From Humitalea sp038249305 (lineage in GTDB: Bacteria > Pseudomonadota > Alphaproteobacteria > Acetobacterales > Acetobacteraceae), in assembly GCA_038249305.1 (NCBI GenBank), contig JBBRWI010000040.1, positions 1 to 20,561 of the forward strand: a DNA stretch of 20,561 nt. The letters run 5' to 3'. The position numbers and the translations under genes were made by a program. The notes beneath the pieces are model-generated. The model saw only the letters and a program-made list of their open reading frames with translations, was not told the DNA's origin and searched no databases. Within the stretch, counting starts at the first letter, position 1; each line of letters begins with the position of its first letter. Below are positions 1 through 7,606 of the stretch, in pieces.

Positions 1-1610
1 GCCCAGGGCGTGCCGCCCGAGCCGACGCCGATCGCCAGGGCACGGCGCGCATCGGGGTGGATCAGCGGCCCCACCGCGCCCAGGAACTGGTGCAGCGGCA
101 GGAAAGGCGTCCGCCCCTGGGAGAAGCCCTGGATGAAGAAGGGACCATGCGGCAAGCCGCCCACTTCGGCGGCACGCTCCCCGTCATGGCGGAAGAAGGC
201 GATGCCGGAACGGTCCTCGGCCCAGGCCACCGCCTGGCCAGGGCGTTCCAGATGCAGCCGCCGCCACCAGGCATCGTTGCTCGGCCAGAACAGCACCGCC
301 GCGGCGCAGGCGGCGGCGAGCCCAGCCTCCGGCCAACGTGGCCCGAGATCGGCACGCGCCGTCCACAGCCAGCCCAACACCAGCGCCAGCGACAGACCCG
401 CCAGCAGCACCAGCGTCCCCGCGGTGCCGAGCCAATGCAGCGAAATCAGCCCGGTCCCGATCGACCCCGCGGCATTGCCGCCGATGTTGGCCAACTGCAC
501 CCAACCGACGCGCGACCCGACCGAAGCCAAGTCCCGCTGCACCGCCCGCTGCACCAGCGGGAACGTCATGCCGATCAGGAAGGACGGCGGGCCAACCACC
601 AGCAGGGTCAGCAGCACGGTCGCGACCAGATTGCCACCACGCAGCCGGTTCTGGTCCACCGTCAGCCATTCGGCCAGCGGCCAATGCGGTGCGGCCAGCC
701 ACAGCCCCGCCAGCAGGGCCGCCGCCAGGACGAAGCCCGCCGATTGGGTGATGAAGAACGCGGGCCGCGGATCGGACAGGCGGCGCACCATGCGCGCGGC
801 CACCGCGATGCCCGCGCCATCGGCCAACAGGAAGATGCCAAGCACGGTCGGAAACAGATAGGCGTGGAACTGCCCGACCTGGCCGAGGACGCGAACCCAG
901 ACGATCTCCAGCGCCACGATCACATAGCCCGACAGGAACACCAGCACGCACCACAACGGCAGCCCGCCATGGCCCGCAGAGGGGGCGCCGACCGCGGCCG
1001 GCGCCGGTGCGGCGCGGCGCAGGCCGCCCAGCAGGGTCAGGGCCAGGGCGGCGGCGAACAGGTTCAGCGCGGCGGCGAGCCACAAGGCGCCCTCGAACCC
1101 CAGGTTGCCGACCAGCAACCAGCCGCCCGCCAGCGCGCCGATGCCGGCACCGAGCGTGTTCCAGCCATAAAGCGCGCCGATTCGCGCCGCGACGGTGTCC
1201 AGCGACACCGCGATCGCTCGCGCCAACAGCGGCAGCGACGCGCCCATCAGCACGGTCGGCAGCAGCAGCCCCGCGAAGCACAGCGCGAAGATCGCCGCCG
1301 GTGCATCGATCGTCCCGGCCAGCCCGATCGCCAGCGTGTCGTAGAGGAAGACCTTGGAGATCAGGGCAAAGCCCGCGACCCCCGCCTCGGCGATGGCAAA
1401 CCCGATCAGCGCCCGGTGCGGCGCCAGGCGGTCGGCAAGCCTGGCCCCCACCAGCGACCCGATGCCGAGGCCCGCGAGGAACGCGCCCACCACCAGCGCC
1501 GCCGAGACCGTGTCAGACCCGGCAAAGATGCCGAGCATCCGCTGCCAGACGATCTGGCACAACAAGGCTGCGAAGCCCGAAGCGAAGAAAGCGACCGATA
1601 AGCGCCCCAT
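1..1610 (-). CDS. Fused membrane transporter-like / spermidine synthase-like protein (3' end cut by window)
   Basis: The minus-strand frame from the ATG at 1610 stays open to the window edge, giving 536 visible residues; the C-terminus lies outside. The N-terminal about 450 residues are very hydrophobic, with many membrane spans. An early stretch (CQIVWQRMLG, about residues 18-27) is followed by Gly/Ala-rich helices of the kind seen in fused MFS/spermidine synthase proteins. Near residues 500-536 a soluble domain begins, with a HPDARRALAIGVGSG stretch that matches motif I (SAM-binding glycine loop) of the spermidine-synthase fold. An AAGGA ribosome-binding site lies 6 bases upstream of the ATG. 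In this family the soluble half resembles aminopropyltransferases, but the true substrate is usually unproven, so polyamine synthesis is only a possibility. It diverges from the ThDP enzyme and shares no evident pathway with it. Confidence 0.85.
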   Translation of the reverse strand, partial: MGRLSVAFFASGFAALLCQIVWQRMLGIFAGSDTVSAALVVGAFLAGLGIGSLVGARLADRLAPHRALIGFAIAEAGVAGFALISKVFLYDTLAIGLAGTIDAPAAIFALCFAGLLLPTVLMGASLPLLARAIAVSLDTVAARIGALYGWNTLGAGIGALAGGWLLVGNLGFEGALWLAAALNLFAAALALTLLGGLRRAAPAPAAVGAPSAGHGGLPLWCVLVFLSGYVIVALEIVWVRVLGQVGQFHAYLFPTVLGIFLLADGAGIAVAARMVRRLSDPRPAFFITQSAGFVLAAALLAGLWLAAPHWPLAEWLTVDQNRLRGGNLVATVLLTLLVVGPPSFLIGMTFPLVQRAVQRDLASVGSRVGWVQLANIGGNAAGSIGTGLISLHWLGTAGTLVLLAGLSLALVLGWLWTARADLGPRWPEAGLAAACAAAVLFWPSNDAWWRRLHLERPGQAVAWAEDRSGIAFFRHDGERAAEVGGLPHGPFFIQGFSQGRTPFLPLHQFLGAVGPLIHPDARRALAIGVGSGGTPW

Positions 1611-1765
1611 GATCTGTCCTTGCCCCGGCGTCCCGATCGATACCCGACCGCCGCCTTGCGGCATTTTAATGTCCTTGTGAAGCCACCCGCCAACGCCGCC
1701 CGGGGACTTGCCGGCCCGCCATCGCCCGCGCACCTTGGCCGCCAGGATCATGGGGAGAGACGCTT
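1611..1765. promoter_or_regulatory. Divergent intergenic region between the fused transporter gene and the ThDP-enzyme operon
   Basis: This 155-base spacer must hold the promoters for both divergent units. On the minus strand a -10-like TAAAAT lies at 1668-1663, about 53 bases upstream of the ATG at 1610, but I find no convincing -35 at the proper distance. A short perfect hairpin (GCCGC-CTT-GCGGC) lies at 1650-1662. For the plus-strand operon only a purine-rich ribosome-binding site is clear (GGGGAG, 1752-1757). Individual promoter elements are uncertain. Confidence 0.3.
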
Positions 1766-3304
1766 GTGAACGGTGCCGAAAGCCTGGTGCATTCCCTGTT
1801 GGCGAGCGGCATCACCACCTGCTTCAGCAATCCCGGCACGTCGGAGATGCATTTCGTCGCGGCGCTGGACCGGATTCCCGGCATGCGCTGCGTGCTGGGC
1901 ATGCAGGAAAATGTCGTCACCGGCATGGCCGATGGCTATTGGCGGATGACCGGCACCCCCGCCTGCACCCTGCTGCATTGCGGCCCGGGCCTGGCCAATG
2001 GATTGGCCAACCTGCACAACGCGCGGCGCGCCCGCAGTGGCATCGTCAACATCGTCGGCGACATGGCGACCTACCACCGCCCGCTCGATGCGCAGTTGAC
2101 CGCCGATACCGAAGGGCTGGCCCGCACAGTCTCGGGCTGGGTCCGCACCGCGACCGATGCGGCGCAGGTGGGCGCCGAGGCCGCCATTGCCGCCCAGGCG
2201 GCCCGCACCCATCCCGGCCAGATCGCGACCCTGATCCTGCCGGCCGATACTGCCTGGAACGAGGGCGGCGAGCCTGCCGTGCGCCTGCCCGACCCAGTGG
2301 CGCCACAGGCCGATCCGCATGCGATCCAAGGTGCCGCGACGGTGCTGCGGACCCGGACCAAGGTGCTGATCCTGCTCGGCGGGCGGGCGCTGCGGGCCGA
2401 TGCGCAGGCGCTGGCGCATCGCATCGCCACAGCCACCGGCGCCCGCGTGCTGGCCGAGATGAGCAACGCCCGCGTGGAACGCGGTCGCGGCCGGCCGCAG
2501 TTGGAACGCGTGCCCTACCCCGCCGACATGGCCATCGCGGCCCTGGCCGAGGTGCAGCACATCATCCTGGTGAACGCCAAGGCCCCGGTCGGCTTTTTCG
2601 CCTATCCGGGCAAGCCCAGCCTGCACTACCCACCCGGCGCCGGCGTGCATGTGCTGACCCGGTACGAACACGACCCCATCGCCGCCCTGACCGCGCTGGC
2701 GGATGAATTGGGCGCCCCCGAGGCGGTGATCCCCGACCCCGGCCCTCGCCCCGAACCCGCCCGCGGCCTGCCGACGCCGGAGGGCCTCGCCCGCTGCGTC
2801 GCCGCGACCATCCCGGACGACTGCATCATCGCCGATGAATCGGTCAGTTTCGGGCGCGGCTTCTTCCAGGAAACCCACGCCGCCCCGGCGCATGACTGGC
2901 TGCAGATCACCGGCGGCGCGATCGGCTGCGGCATGCCGCTGGCGACGGGGGCGGCGATCGGCGGCGGTGGCCGGCGCGTGCTGAACCTGCAGGCCGATGG
3001 CTCGGCGATGTACACGCTGCAATCGCTCTGGACCCAGGCGCGCGAAAAACTGCCGGTCACCACGGTGATCCTGGCCAACCGCAAATACCAGATCCTGCTT
3101 GGCGAATACCAGTCGGTCGGCGCCAATCCGGGGCGGACGGCGATGGACATGCTGGACATCGGCAACCCCGATCTGGACTGGGTGAAACTGGCCGGCGGCA
3201 TGGGGGTGGAGGCGGCCAAAGCCCATTCCCTGGAAGAATGCGCCGACCTGATGAAGCAGTCGTTCTCGCAGCCAGGCCCGTTTGTCGTGGAGTTGGTTAT
3301 TTGA
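1766..3304 (+). CDS. ThDP-dependent acetolactate synthase large subunit-like enzyme
   Basis: This 512-residue protein has the ThDP-enzyme layout. The N-terminal pyrimidine-binding domain contains FSNPGTSEMHF (about 20-30) and the cofactor-activating Glu at residue 48 (MQENVVTGMADGY). A middle domain follows, then a C-terminal pyrophosphate-binding domain from about residue 340. The Mg/ThDP motif is A410-D411-G412 and ends with A437-N438, where classical enzymes have GDG and NN. From memory this variant marks a clade annotated as acetolactate synthase large subunit whose reaction is mostly untested, so decarboxylation or carboligation of a 2-keto acid is inference. No small regulatory subunit is nearby. 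The GTG start at 1766 is chosen because GGGGAG precedes it by 8 bases; the ATG at 1750 is out of frame. It is first in an operon with two SDR genes. Confidence 0.88.
   Translation: MNGAESLVHSLLASGITTCFSNPGTSEMHFVAALDRIPGMRCVLGMQENVVTGMADGYWRMTGTPACTLLHCGPGLANGLANLHNARRARSGIVNIVGDMATYHRPLDAQLTADTEGLARTVSGWVRTATDAAQVGAEAAIAAQAARTHPGQIATLILPADTAWNEGGEPAVRLPDPVAPQADPHAIQGAATVLRTRTKVLILLGGRALRADAQALAHRIATATGARVLAEMSNARVERGRGRPQLERVPYPADMAIAALAEVQHIILVNAKAPVGFFAYPGKPSLHYPPGAGVHVLTRYEHDPIAALTALADELGAPEAVIPDPGPRPEPARGLPTPEGLARCVAATIPDDCIIADESVSFGRGFFQETHAAPAHDWLQITGGAIGCGMPLATGAAIGGGGRRVLNLQADGSAMYTLQSLWTQAREKLPVTTVILANRKYQILLGEYQSVGANPGRTAMDMLDIGNPDLDWVKLAGGMGVEAAKAHSLEECADLMKQSFSQPGPFVVELVI
3289..3292 (+). 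promoter_or_regulatory. Ribosome-binding site fixing the TTG start at 3301
   Basis: GGAG lies 8 bases before the TTG at 3301, inside the end of the upstream ThDP gene. It supports the TTG start over the in-frame ATG at 3238, which would add 21 residues without SDR-like character (MRRPDEAVVL...). Confidence 0.6.
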
Positions 3305-4080
3305 GCTTCGACCTCGGCCTTGGCGGCAAAACCGTGCTGATCACCGGCGGCAGCAAGGGCATCGGGCTTGCCTGCGCGCAGGGCTTTGCCGCCGCCGGCT
3401 GCGACCTGGTGCTGGTGTCGCGCGATGCGGTCGCGTTGGCCACCGCCGCCGATGCGGTGCGCGGGGCGGCGCAGGTGAAGGTCGCGACCCACGCGGCCGA
3501 TCTGGGCGATGCCGGCGCGCGCGAAAACCTGGCCGCGGCGCATCCCGACATCGACATCCTGGTGAACAATGCCGGCGCCATTCCCGGCGGTCGGGTGCAG
3601 GATTTGTCCTTCGCGCGTTGGTCCGAAGCCTGGGCGCTGAAGGTGATGGGCTACATCCACCTGACCATGCTCTACCTGCCGCTGATGGAAGCGCGCCGTG
3701 CCGGGGTGATCCTGAACATCATCGGCATGGCCGGACGGTCGCCGCGCGCCGACTATGTCTGCGGTGCGACCGGCAATGCGTCGCTGATCGCCTTTACCGA
3801 GGCCGTCGGCGGGCGCAGCGTCGATGCCGGCGTGCGGGTGCTGGGGCTTAACCCGGCCGCGACCAAAACCGACCGCATCCAGCGCCTGGCGCGGACCAAG
3901 GCCGCGGCGAAGTTCGGCGATGAGAACCGCTGGGAAGACACGCTCGCCGACCTGCCGCTCGGCCGCGCCATCGACCCGTCCGAGGTCGCGGATCTGGCGG
4001 TGTTCCTGGCCAGCGTGCGCGCCGCCTATATCAGCGGCACGGTGGTCGATCTGGATGGCGGCGGACGCAACAGGGGGTAG
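3301..4080 (+). CDS. Atypical short-chain dehydrogenase/reductase lacking the catalytic Ser and Lys
   Basis: A 259-residue single-domain Rossmann protein of the SDR superfamily. The nucleotide-binding loop TGGSKGIG is at residues 15-22, the NNAG motif at 89-92, and the C-terminal VVDLDGGG is typical. The active-site region is unusual. Tyr152 is present in ADYVCGATGNA, but the Lys of YxxxK is Ala156, and the position of the catalytic Ser aligns with Gly142 (NIIGMAG). It may therefore be non-catalytic, use other residues, or have a different reaction. From memory related proteins with a Y-x-x-G-x-x-GNA segment exist, so this looks like a family trait and not a sequencing fault. The TTG start overlaps the upstream stop as TTGA, indicating translational coupling with the ThDP enzyme; the next SDR gene begins 4 bases after its stop. 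Confidence 0.85.
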   Translation: MSFDLGLGGKTVLITGGSKGIGLACAQGFAAAGCDLVLVSRDAVALATAADAVRGAAQVKVATHAADLGDAGARENLAAAHPDIDILVNNAGAIPGGRVQDLSFARWSEAWALKVMGYIHLTMLYLPLMEARRAGVILNIIGMAGRSPRADYVCGATGNASLIAFTEAVGGRSVDAGVRVLGLNPAATKTDRIQRLARTKAAAKFGDENRWEDTLADLPLGRAIDPSEVADLAVFLASVRAAYISGTVVDLDGGGRNRG

Positions 4081-4084
4081 GATC

Positions 4085-4816
4085 ATGGAGCTTCACGGCA
4101 AGATCGCGGTGGTCACGGGTGGGGCGCGGGGCATCGGCCTCGCGGTCGCCGAACGCCTGACCGCGGATGGCGCGCGGGTGTCGCTCTGGGAAGCCGACCC
4201 GGTGGAGGCCGCAGCCGTCGCCACCCGCCTCGGCGGCCACGCCGTCGCCTGCGATGTGACGGACGAGGCCGCGGTCGCCGCCGCCCTGGCCGCGACCGAG
4301 GCCGCCCTCGGCCCCGTCGATATCCTGGTCGCCAATGCCGGCATCACCGGCCCCAACGTGCCGGTCGCAGCCTACCCCGTCGCCGAATGGCGCCGCGTGC
4401 TGGAGGTCGATCTGACCGGCGTTTTCCTGTGCTGCCGCGCCGTGGTGCCGGGGATGACGGCGCGTGGCTGGGGGCGGATCGTCAACATCGCCTCGGTCGC
4501 CGGCAAGGAAGGCAACCCCAATGCCGCGGCCTATTCCGCCGCCAAGGCTGGGGTGATCGGGCTGACCAAGTCGCTCGGCAAAGAACTGGCGCAGTCGGGC
4601 GTGCTGGTGAATTGCGTCACGCCCGCTGCGGCCAAGACCGCGATCTTCGACCAGATGACGCCGGAACACATCGCCTACATGCTGGGAAAAATTCCGATGG
4701 GAAGGTTCGTGGAGGTGACCGAGATCGCGGCCATGGTGCGCTGGCTGTCGGGCCCGGAATGCGGGTTTTCGACCGGGGCCGTGTTCGATATTTCGGGCGG
4801 GCGCGCGACCTACTGA
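4085..4816 (+). CDS. Canonical SDR family oxidoreductase, probably NAD-dependent
   Basis: A 243-residue classical SDR with all expected elements: TGGARGIG at residues 11-18, the NAG loop at 84-86, catalytic Ser137, Tyr150 and Lys154 (AAAYSAAKAG), and DISGG near the C-terminus. Acidic residues after the second strand (SLWEAD, 33-38) suggest NAD rather than NADP, following the usual SDR rule. It resembles sugar, sugar-acid and 3-oxoacyl-type dehydrogenases; the substrate cannot be fixed from sequence. AGGGGG at 4072-4077 supports the ATG at 4085. It is third in the operon with the ThDP enzyme and the atypical SDR, so it probably oxidises or reduces a keto or hydroxy acid handled by them. Its stop overlaps the end of the convergent idnD-like gene by 7 bases. 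Confidence 0.9.
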   Translation: MELHGKIAVVTGGARGIGLAVAERLTADGARVSLWEADPVEAAAVATRLGGHAVACDVTDEAAVAAALAATEAALGPVDILVANAGITGPNVPVAAYPVAEWRRVLEVDLTGVFLCCRAVVPGMTARGWGRIVNIASVAGKEGNPNAAAYSAAKAGVIGLTKSLGKELAQSGVLVNCVTPAAAKTAIFDQMTPEHIAYMLGKIPMGRFVEVTEIAAMVRWLSGPECGFSTGAVFDISGGRATY

Positions 4817-5847
4817 CCGAACGCCAACTGCACCTTCATCGCCCGCCCCCGATCCGACGCCAGGGCAAAGGCCTCGCCCGCCTGTTCGATCGGGAAGGAC
4901 GCGCTGAGCATCGGCATCGGATCGATCGCCCCGCGCGCGAGGACATCGACCGCCTGCGCGAATTCGGCATGGAAGCGGAAGGTGCCGCGCAGCAAAATCT
5001 CCTTGGCCACCAACCGCGACAGCGGCAGCGGGATATCGTCGCCGAGGCCCATCTGCACGATGGTTGCCCCCGGCCGCGCTGCCTCGATCGCGCCAGCCAG
5101 CGCGGCGCCGCTGCCCGACGCCTCGAATACCACGTCGAAATGCCCCTTGTCGGCGCTGTAGGCCGTAAGCGCCTCGGGTTCGTCGCGCAGCGCTATGGTG
5201 CGGCTGGCACCCATGCGCGCGGCGATGCCGAGCGGGGCCGCCAGCAGATCGGTCGCCACCACCTCGGCGGCCCCGCCGAGCCTGGCGACCGCGACCGCCA
5301 GCACCCCGATCGGCCCGGCCCCGGTGACCAGCACGCGCCGCCCCAGCAGCGGCCCGGCCTGGGCCGCGGCATGCAGGCAGACGGCCAGCGGTTCGGCAAA
5401 AGCCGCCAGGGCCAGCGGCATGTCCGCCGGCAGCACGACGCAGCGCGGGGCCTCGCAGACCAGCGCCTCGCGGAAGGCGCCGTGGACGTGCGGCATACGC
5501 ATCGCGCTGCCGAAGAAGCGCATGTCCAGGCAGTGGTTCGGCGCGCCCGCGCGGCAGAACGTGCAGGCGCCGCAGGGCAGCGAAGGATTTACCGCGACCC
5601 TGGCGCCGATCGCCCATGCCACGCCCGGCCCGACCCCGGCGATGGTCCCCGCGACCTCATGCCCCAGCACCATCGGTTGCCGCAGCCTTACCGCACCGAA
5701 GCCGCCGGCGTGGAAGTAGTGCAGGTCCGACCCGCAGATACCACCCGCGCCGATGCGAACCAGCACTTCGCCGGGGCCGGGCGTGCCGGGGGCCGCCTCC
5801 TCCACCCGCAGATCATGGGCGGCATGGATGAACAGCGCGCGATTCAT
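4810..5847 (-). CDS. idnD: Zinc-dependent alcohol dehydrogenase, L-idonate 5-dehydrogenase-like
   Basis: A 345-residue medium-chain zinc dehydrogenase. Catalytic-zinc residues are Cys38, His63 and Glu64 (LGHE), with Glu152 nearby. The structural-zinc cysteines are Cys92, Cys95, Cys98 and Cys106. The Rossmann loop GAGPIG lies at 176-181. The stretch FFGSAMRMPHVHGAF (111-125) is characteristic of L-idonate 5-dehydrogenases, which interconvert L-idonate and 5-keto-D-gluconate. Related polyol dehydrogenases such as sorbitol or threonine dehydrogenase are the main alternative. Its ATG overlaps the stop of the hydroxyacid reductase gene by 4 bases, so the two are translationally coupled. Ketogluconate chemistry is supported by the neighbouring gluconate-5-dehydrogenase-like SDR. 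Confidence 0.85.
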   Translation of the reverse strand: MNRALFIHAAHDLRVEEAAPGTPGPGEVLVRIGAGGICGSDLHYFHAGGFGAVRLRQPMVLGHEVAGTIAGVGPGVAWAIGARVAVNPSLPCGACTFCRAGAPNHCLDMRFFGSAMRMPHVHGAFREALVCEAPRCVVLPADMPLALAAFAEPLAVCLHAAAQAGPLLGRRVLVTGAGPIGVLAVAVARLGGAAEVVATDLLAAPLGIAARMGASRTIALRDEPEALTAYSADKGHFDVVFEASGSGAALAGAIEAARPGATIVQMGLGDDIPLPLSRLVAKEILLRGTFRFHAEFAQAVDVLARGAIDPMPMLSASFPIEQAGEAFALASDRGRAMKVQLAFGQ

Positions 5848-6788
5848 GCGACGGGCGTCAGCAGCGGGCGGCCGTCGAGCCAGGCCTCCATGTTCGCCAG
5901 CATCAGGTCGCCCATGGCGCCGCGCGTCTCATAGGTGGCCGAGGCCGCATGCGGTTGCAGCACAACATTCGGGAAACGCGCAAAAACCGGGTCGATCGCC
6001 GGTTCGTTCAGGAAGACATCCAGCCCGGCCGCGCCCAACTGGCCGCTGCCCAGCGCCGCGATCACCGCCGCTTCCTCGACCACCGTGCCGCGCGCGACAT
6101 TGACCAGCACCGCGCCCTTCGGCAGGGCGGCGATCACCGCCGCCGAGACCAGGTTGCGCGTCGCGGGGCCACCCGCCGCGCAGACCACCAGCGCATCCAC
6201 ATGCGGCGCCATGGCCAGCGGATCGGGGTGATAGGCATAGGGCACGTCCTGCCGCGTGCGGCCGGAATAGGCGATGGGCATCGCAAACCCTTCCGCCCGC
6301 CGCGCCACCGCCCGGCCGATCTCGCCCAGGCCGACGATGCCCAGGCGCTTGCCATACATGCGCCGCTGCAAGGGCATCGACCCCTTCGCGGCCCAGTCGC
6401 CGCCCCGCACCCAGGCATCGCTGGCCGGAATCTGCCGGAACGCCGCGAGCAGCAGGGCGAGGGCCATGTCGGCGACCTCATCGGTCAGTACGCCTGCGGT
6501 ATTGGTCACCGGGATGTTGCGCGCCCGGCAGGCGGCAAGATCCACCATATCCGTGCCGACCGCATAGCAGGCGACGATGCCGAGGTTGGGCAGGGCCGCC
6601 AGTTGTTCGGCGTTGATCCCCGTCTCACCCCGCGTCGAGACCAGGCGCACCGCGGCGCCGTGTTCCGCCAGGAAGGCCGCCTTGTCGGTCGCCGCAAAGT
6701 ATTCGAGCACGGTGAAACGCCGGGCCATCGCATCGAGGTCGCGCTGCGGCAGCGGTCCGATCACCAGCACCGGCGGCTTGTCCGTCAT
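5844..6788 (-). CDS. D-isomer-specific 2-hydroxyacid dehydrogenase (glyoxylate/hydroxypyruvate/2-ketogluconate reductase type)
   Basis: A 314-residue enzyme of the D-2-hydroxyacid dehydrogenase family. The nucleotide-binding loop GLGEIG is at 153-158, catalytic Arg at 233 (VARG), Glu at 262 (NEP) and His at 280 (PHAAS). After the second strand the sequence SGRTR (175-179) carries Arg, which favours NADPH in this family. Members of this clade reduce glyoxylate, hydroxypyruvate or 2-keto-D-gluconate; the idonate and gluconate dehydrogenase neighbours make the last attractive but unproven. The ATG at 6788 is preferred because AAGGGA lies exactly 6 bases upstream. Two in-frame starts upstream (6794, 6845) add residues that do not look like the family. 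It is the first gene of a two-gene minus-strand operon. Confidence 0.9.
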   Translation of the reverse strand: MTDKPPVLVIGPLPQRDLDAMARRFTVLEYFAATDKAAFLAEHGAAVRLVSTRGETGINAEQLAALPNLGIVACYAVGTDMVDLAACRARNIPVTNTAGVLTDEVADMALALLLAAFRQIPASDAWVRGGDWAAKGSMPLQRRMYGKRLGIVGLGEIGRAVARRAEGFAMPIAYSGRTRQDVPYAYHPDPLAMAPHVDALVVCAAGGPATRNLVSAAVIAALPKGAVLVNVARGTVVEEAAVIAALGSGQLGAAGLDVFLNEPAIDPVFARFPNVVLQPHAASATYETRGAMGDLMLANMEAWLDGRPLLTPVA

Positions 6789-6844
6789 TTCCATTCCCTT
6801 CGATGCGTATAGGCTGGTCGCAGAATGACAGCGGATCGCAGGCA
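6789..6844. promoter_or_regulatory. Short divergent promoter region, 56 bases
   Basis: This interval separates the hydroxyacid reductase (minus) from the gluconate-5-dehydrogenase-like SDR (plus). It holds the AAGGGA ribosome-binding site for the minus gene (6800-6795). Any promoters must overlap each other or extend into the coding regions, so co-regulation is likely by geometry, but I cannot point to clear -35/-10 boxes. Confidence 0.3.
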
Positions 6845-7606
6845 ATGAAACAGGGCCTCTTTGACCTGACCGGGCGTCGCGCCCTGGTCACCGGATCGAG
6901 CCAGGGGATCGGCCTCGCCCTCGCGCGCGGCCTCGCCGAAGCGGGAGCCTTGGTCGTGCTGAATGGCCGCGATGCCGGCAAGCTGGCCGTGGCGGCGGCG
7001 GGGCTGGCCGAATTCGGCGTGCACACCGCGGCCTTCGACGTGACCGACCAGCCGGGAGCGGAGGCCGCGGTCGCGGCGCTGGAATCCCGCCTCGGCCCGC
7101 TCGACATCCTGATCAACAACGCCGGCATCACCCGCCGCTTCCCCGCTACAGAATTGCCGGAATCGGCGTGGCGGGAGGTGATGGCGGTGAACCTCGACGG
7201 GCTGTTCTTCATGGCCCAGGCGGTCGGCAAGCGCATGGTCGCCCGCGGGCACGGCAAGATCGTGAACATCTGCTCGGTGCAATCGGACCTCGGCCGCCCG
7301 GGCACCGCCGCCTATGCGGCCAGCAAGGGGGCGGCGCGGATGCTGACCCGCACGCTCTGCGCCGAATGGGCGAAGCATGGCGTGCAGGTGAACGGGTTGG
7401 CGCCGGGGTATTTCGCGACCGAACTGACCAAGCCGCTGGTCGATGACCCCGCCTTCACCGCCTGGCTGTGCCAGCGCACCCCGGCCGGGCGCTGGGGGCG
7501 GGTCGAGGAGTTGGTGGGGGCCGCGGTCTTCCTGTCGGCGCCGGCCTCGGATTTCGTGAACGGGACGATGGTCTATGTCGATGGCGGGATGACCGCGGTG
7601 GTGTGA
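6845..7606 (+). CDS. SDR, gluconate 5-dehydrogenase-like
   Basis: A 253-residue classical SDR. It has the nucleotide loop TGSSQGIG (16-23), the NNAG loop (91-94), catalytic Ser144, Tyr157 and Lys161, and a C-terminal VYVDGGMTAVV. The opening (FDLTGRRALVTGSSQGIG) together with NNAGITRR matches the gluconate 5-dehydrogenase/IdnO group, which reduces 5-keto-D-gluconate to D-gluconate; other 2-deoxy-gluconate-type SDRs are close alternatives. The strand order puts Asn40-Gly41-Arg42 after the second beta strand, consistent with NADP use. The ATG at 6845 gives a family-sized protein; an in-frame ATG at 6803 would add 14 unlikely residues, although the ribosome-binding site is weak. Its 3' end overlaps the convergent cytochrome b561-like gene by 34 bases. 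Confidence 0.82.
   Translation: MKQGLFDLTGRRALVTGSSQGIGLALARGLAEAGALVVLNGRDAGKLAVAAAGLAEFGVHTAAFDVTDQPGAEAAVAALESRLGPLDILINNAGITRRFPATELPESAWREVMAVNLDGLFFMAQAVGKRMVARGHGKIVNICSVQSDLGRPGTAAYAASKGAARMLTRTLCAEWAKHGVQVNGLAPGYFATELTKPLVDDPAFTAWLCQRTPAGRWGRVEELVGAAVFLSAPASDFVNGTMVYVDGGMTAVV

Noticed and set aside
57..1601. 514-codon plus-strand open frame over the fused membrane protein
   Set aside because: Product is Gln/Arg/Pro-rich and lacks any domain. The minus-strand frame gives a recognisable membrane protein with a good ribosome-binding site.
1650..1662. GCCGC-CTT-GCGGC hairpin followed by ATTTTAAT as a terminator
   Set aside because: It lies between divergent genes, where no plus-strand transcript is expected to end, and the T run is short and interrupted.
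1748..3226. 492-codon minus-strand open frame opposite the ThDP enzyme
   Set aside because: Low-complexity antisense translation; the plus strand carries clear ThDP-enzyme motifs.
4031..5617. Minus-strand 528-codon frame spanning the SDR/idnD junction
   Set aside because: It crosses a convergent gene boundary in the wrong frame of both genes and consists of Arg/Gly-rich sequence; the idnD frame explains the strand.
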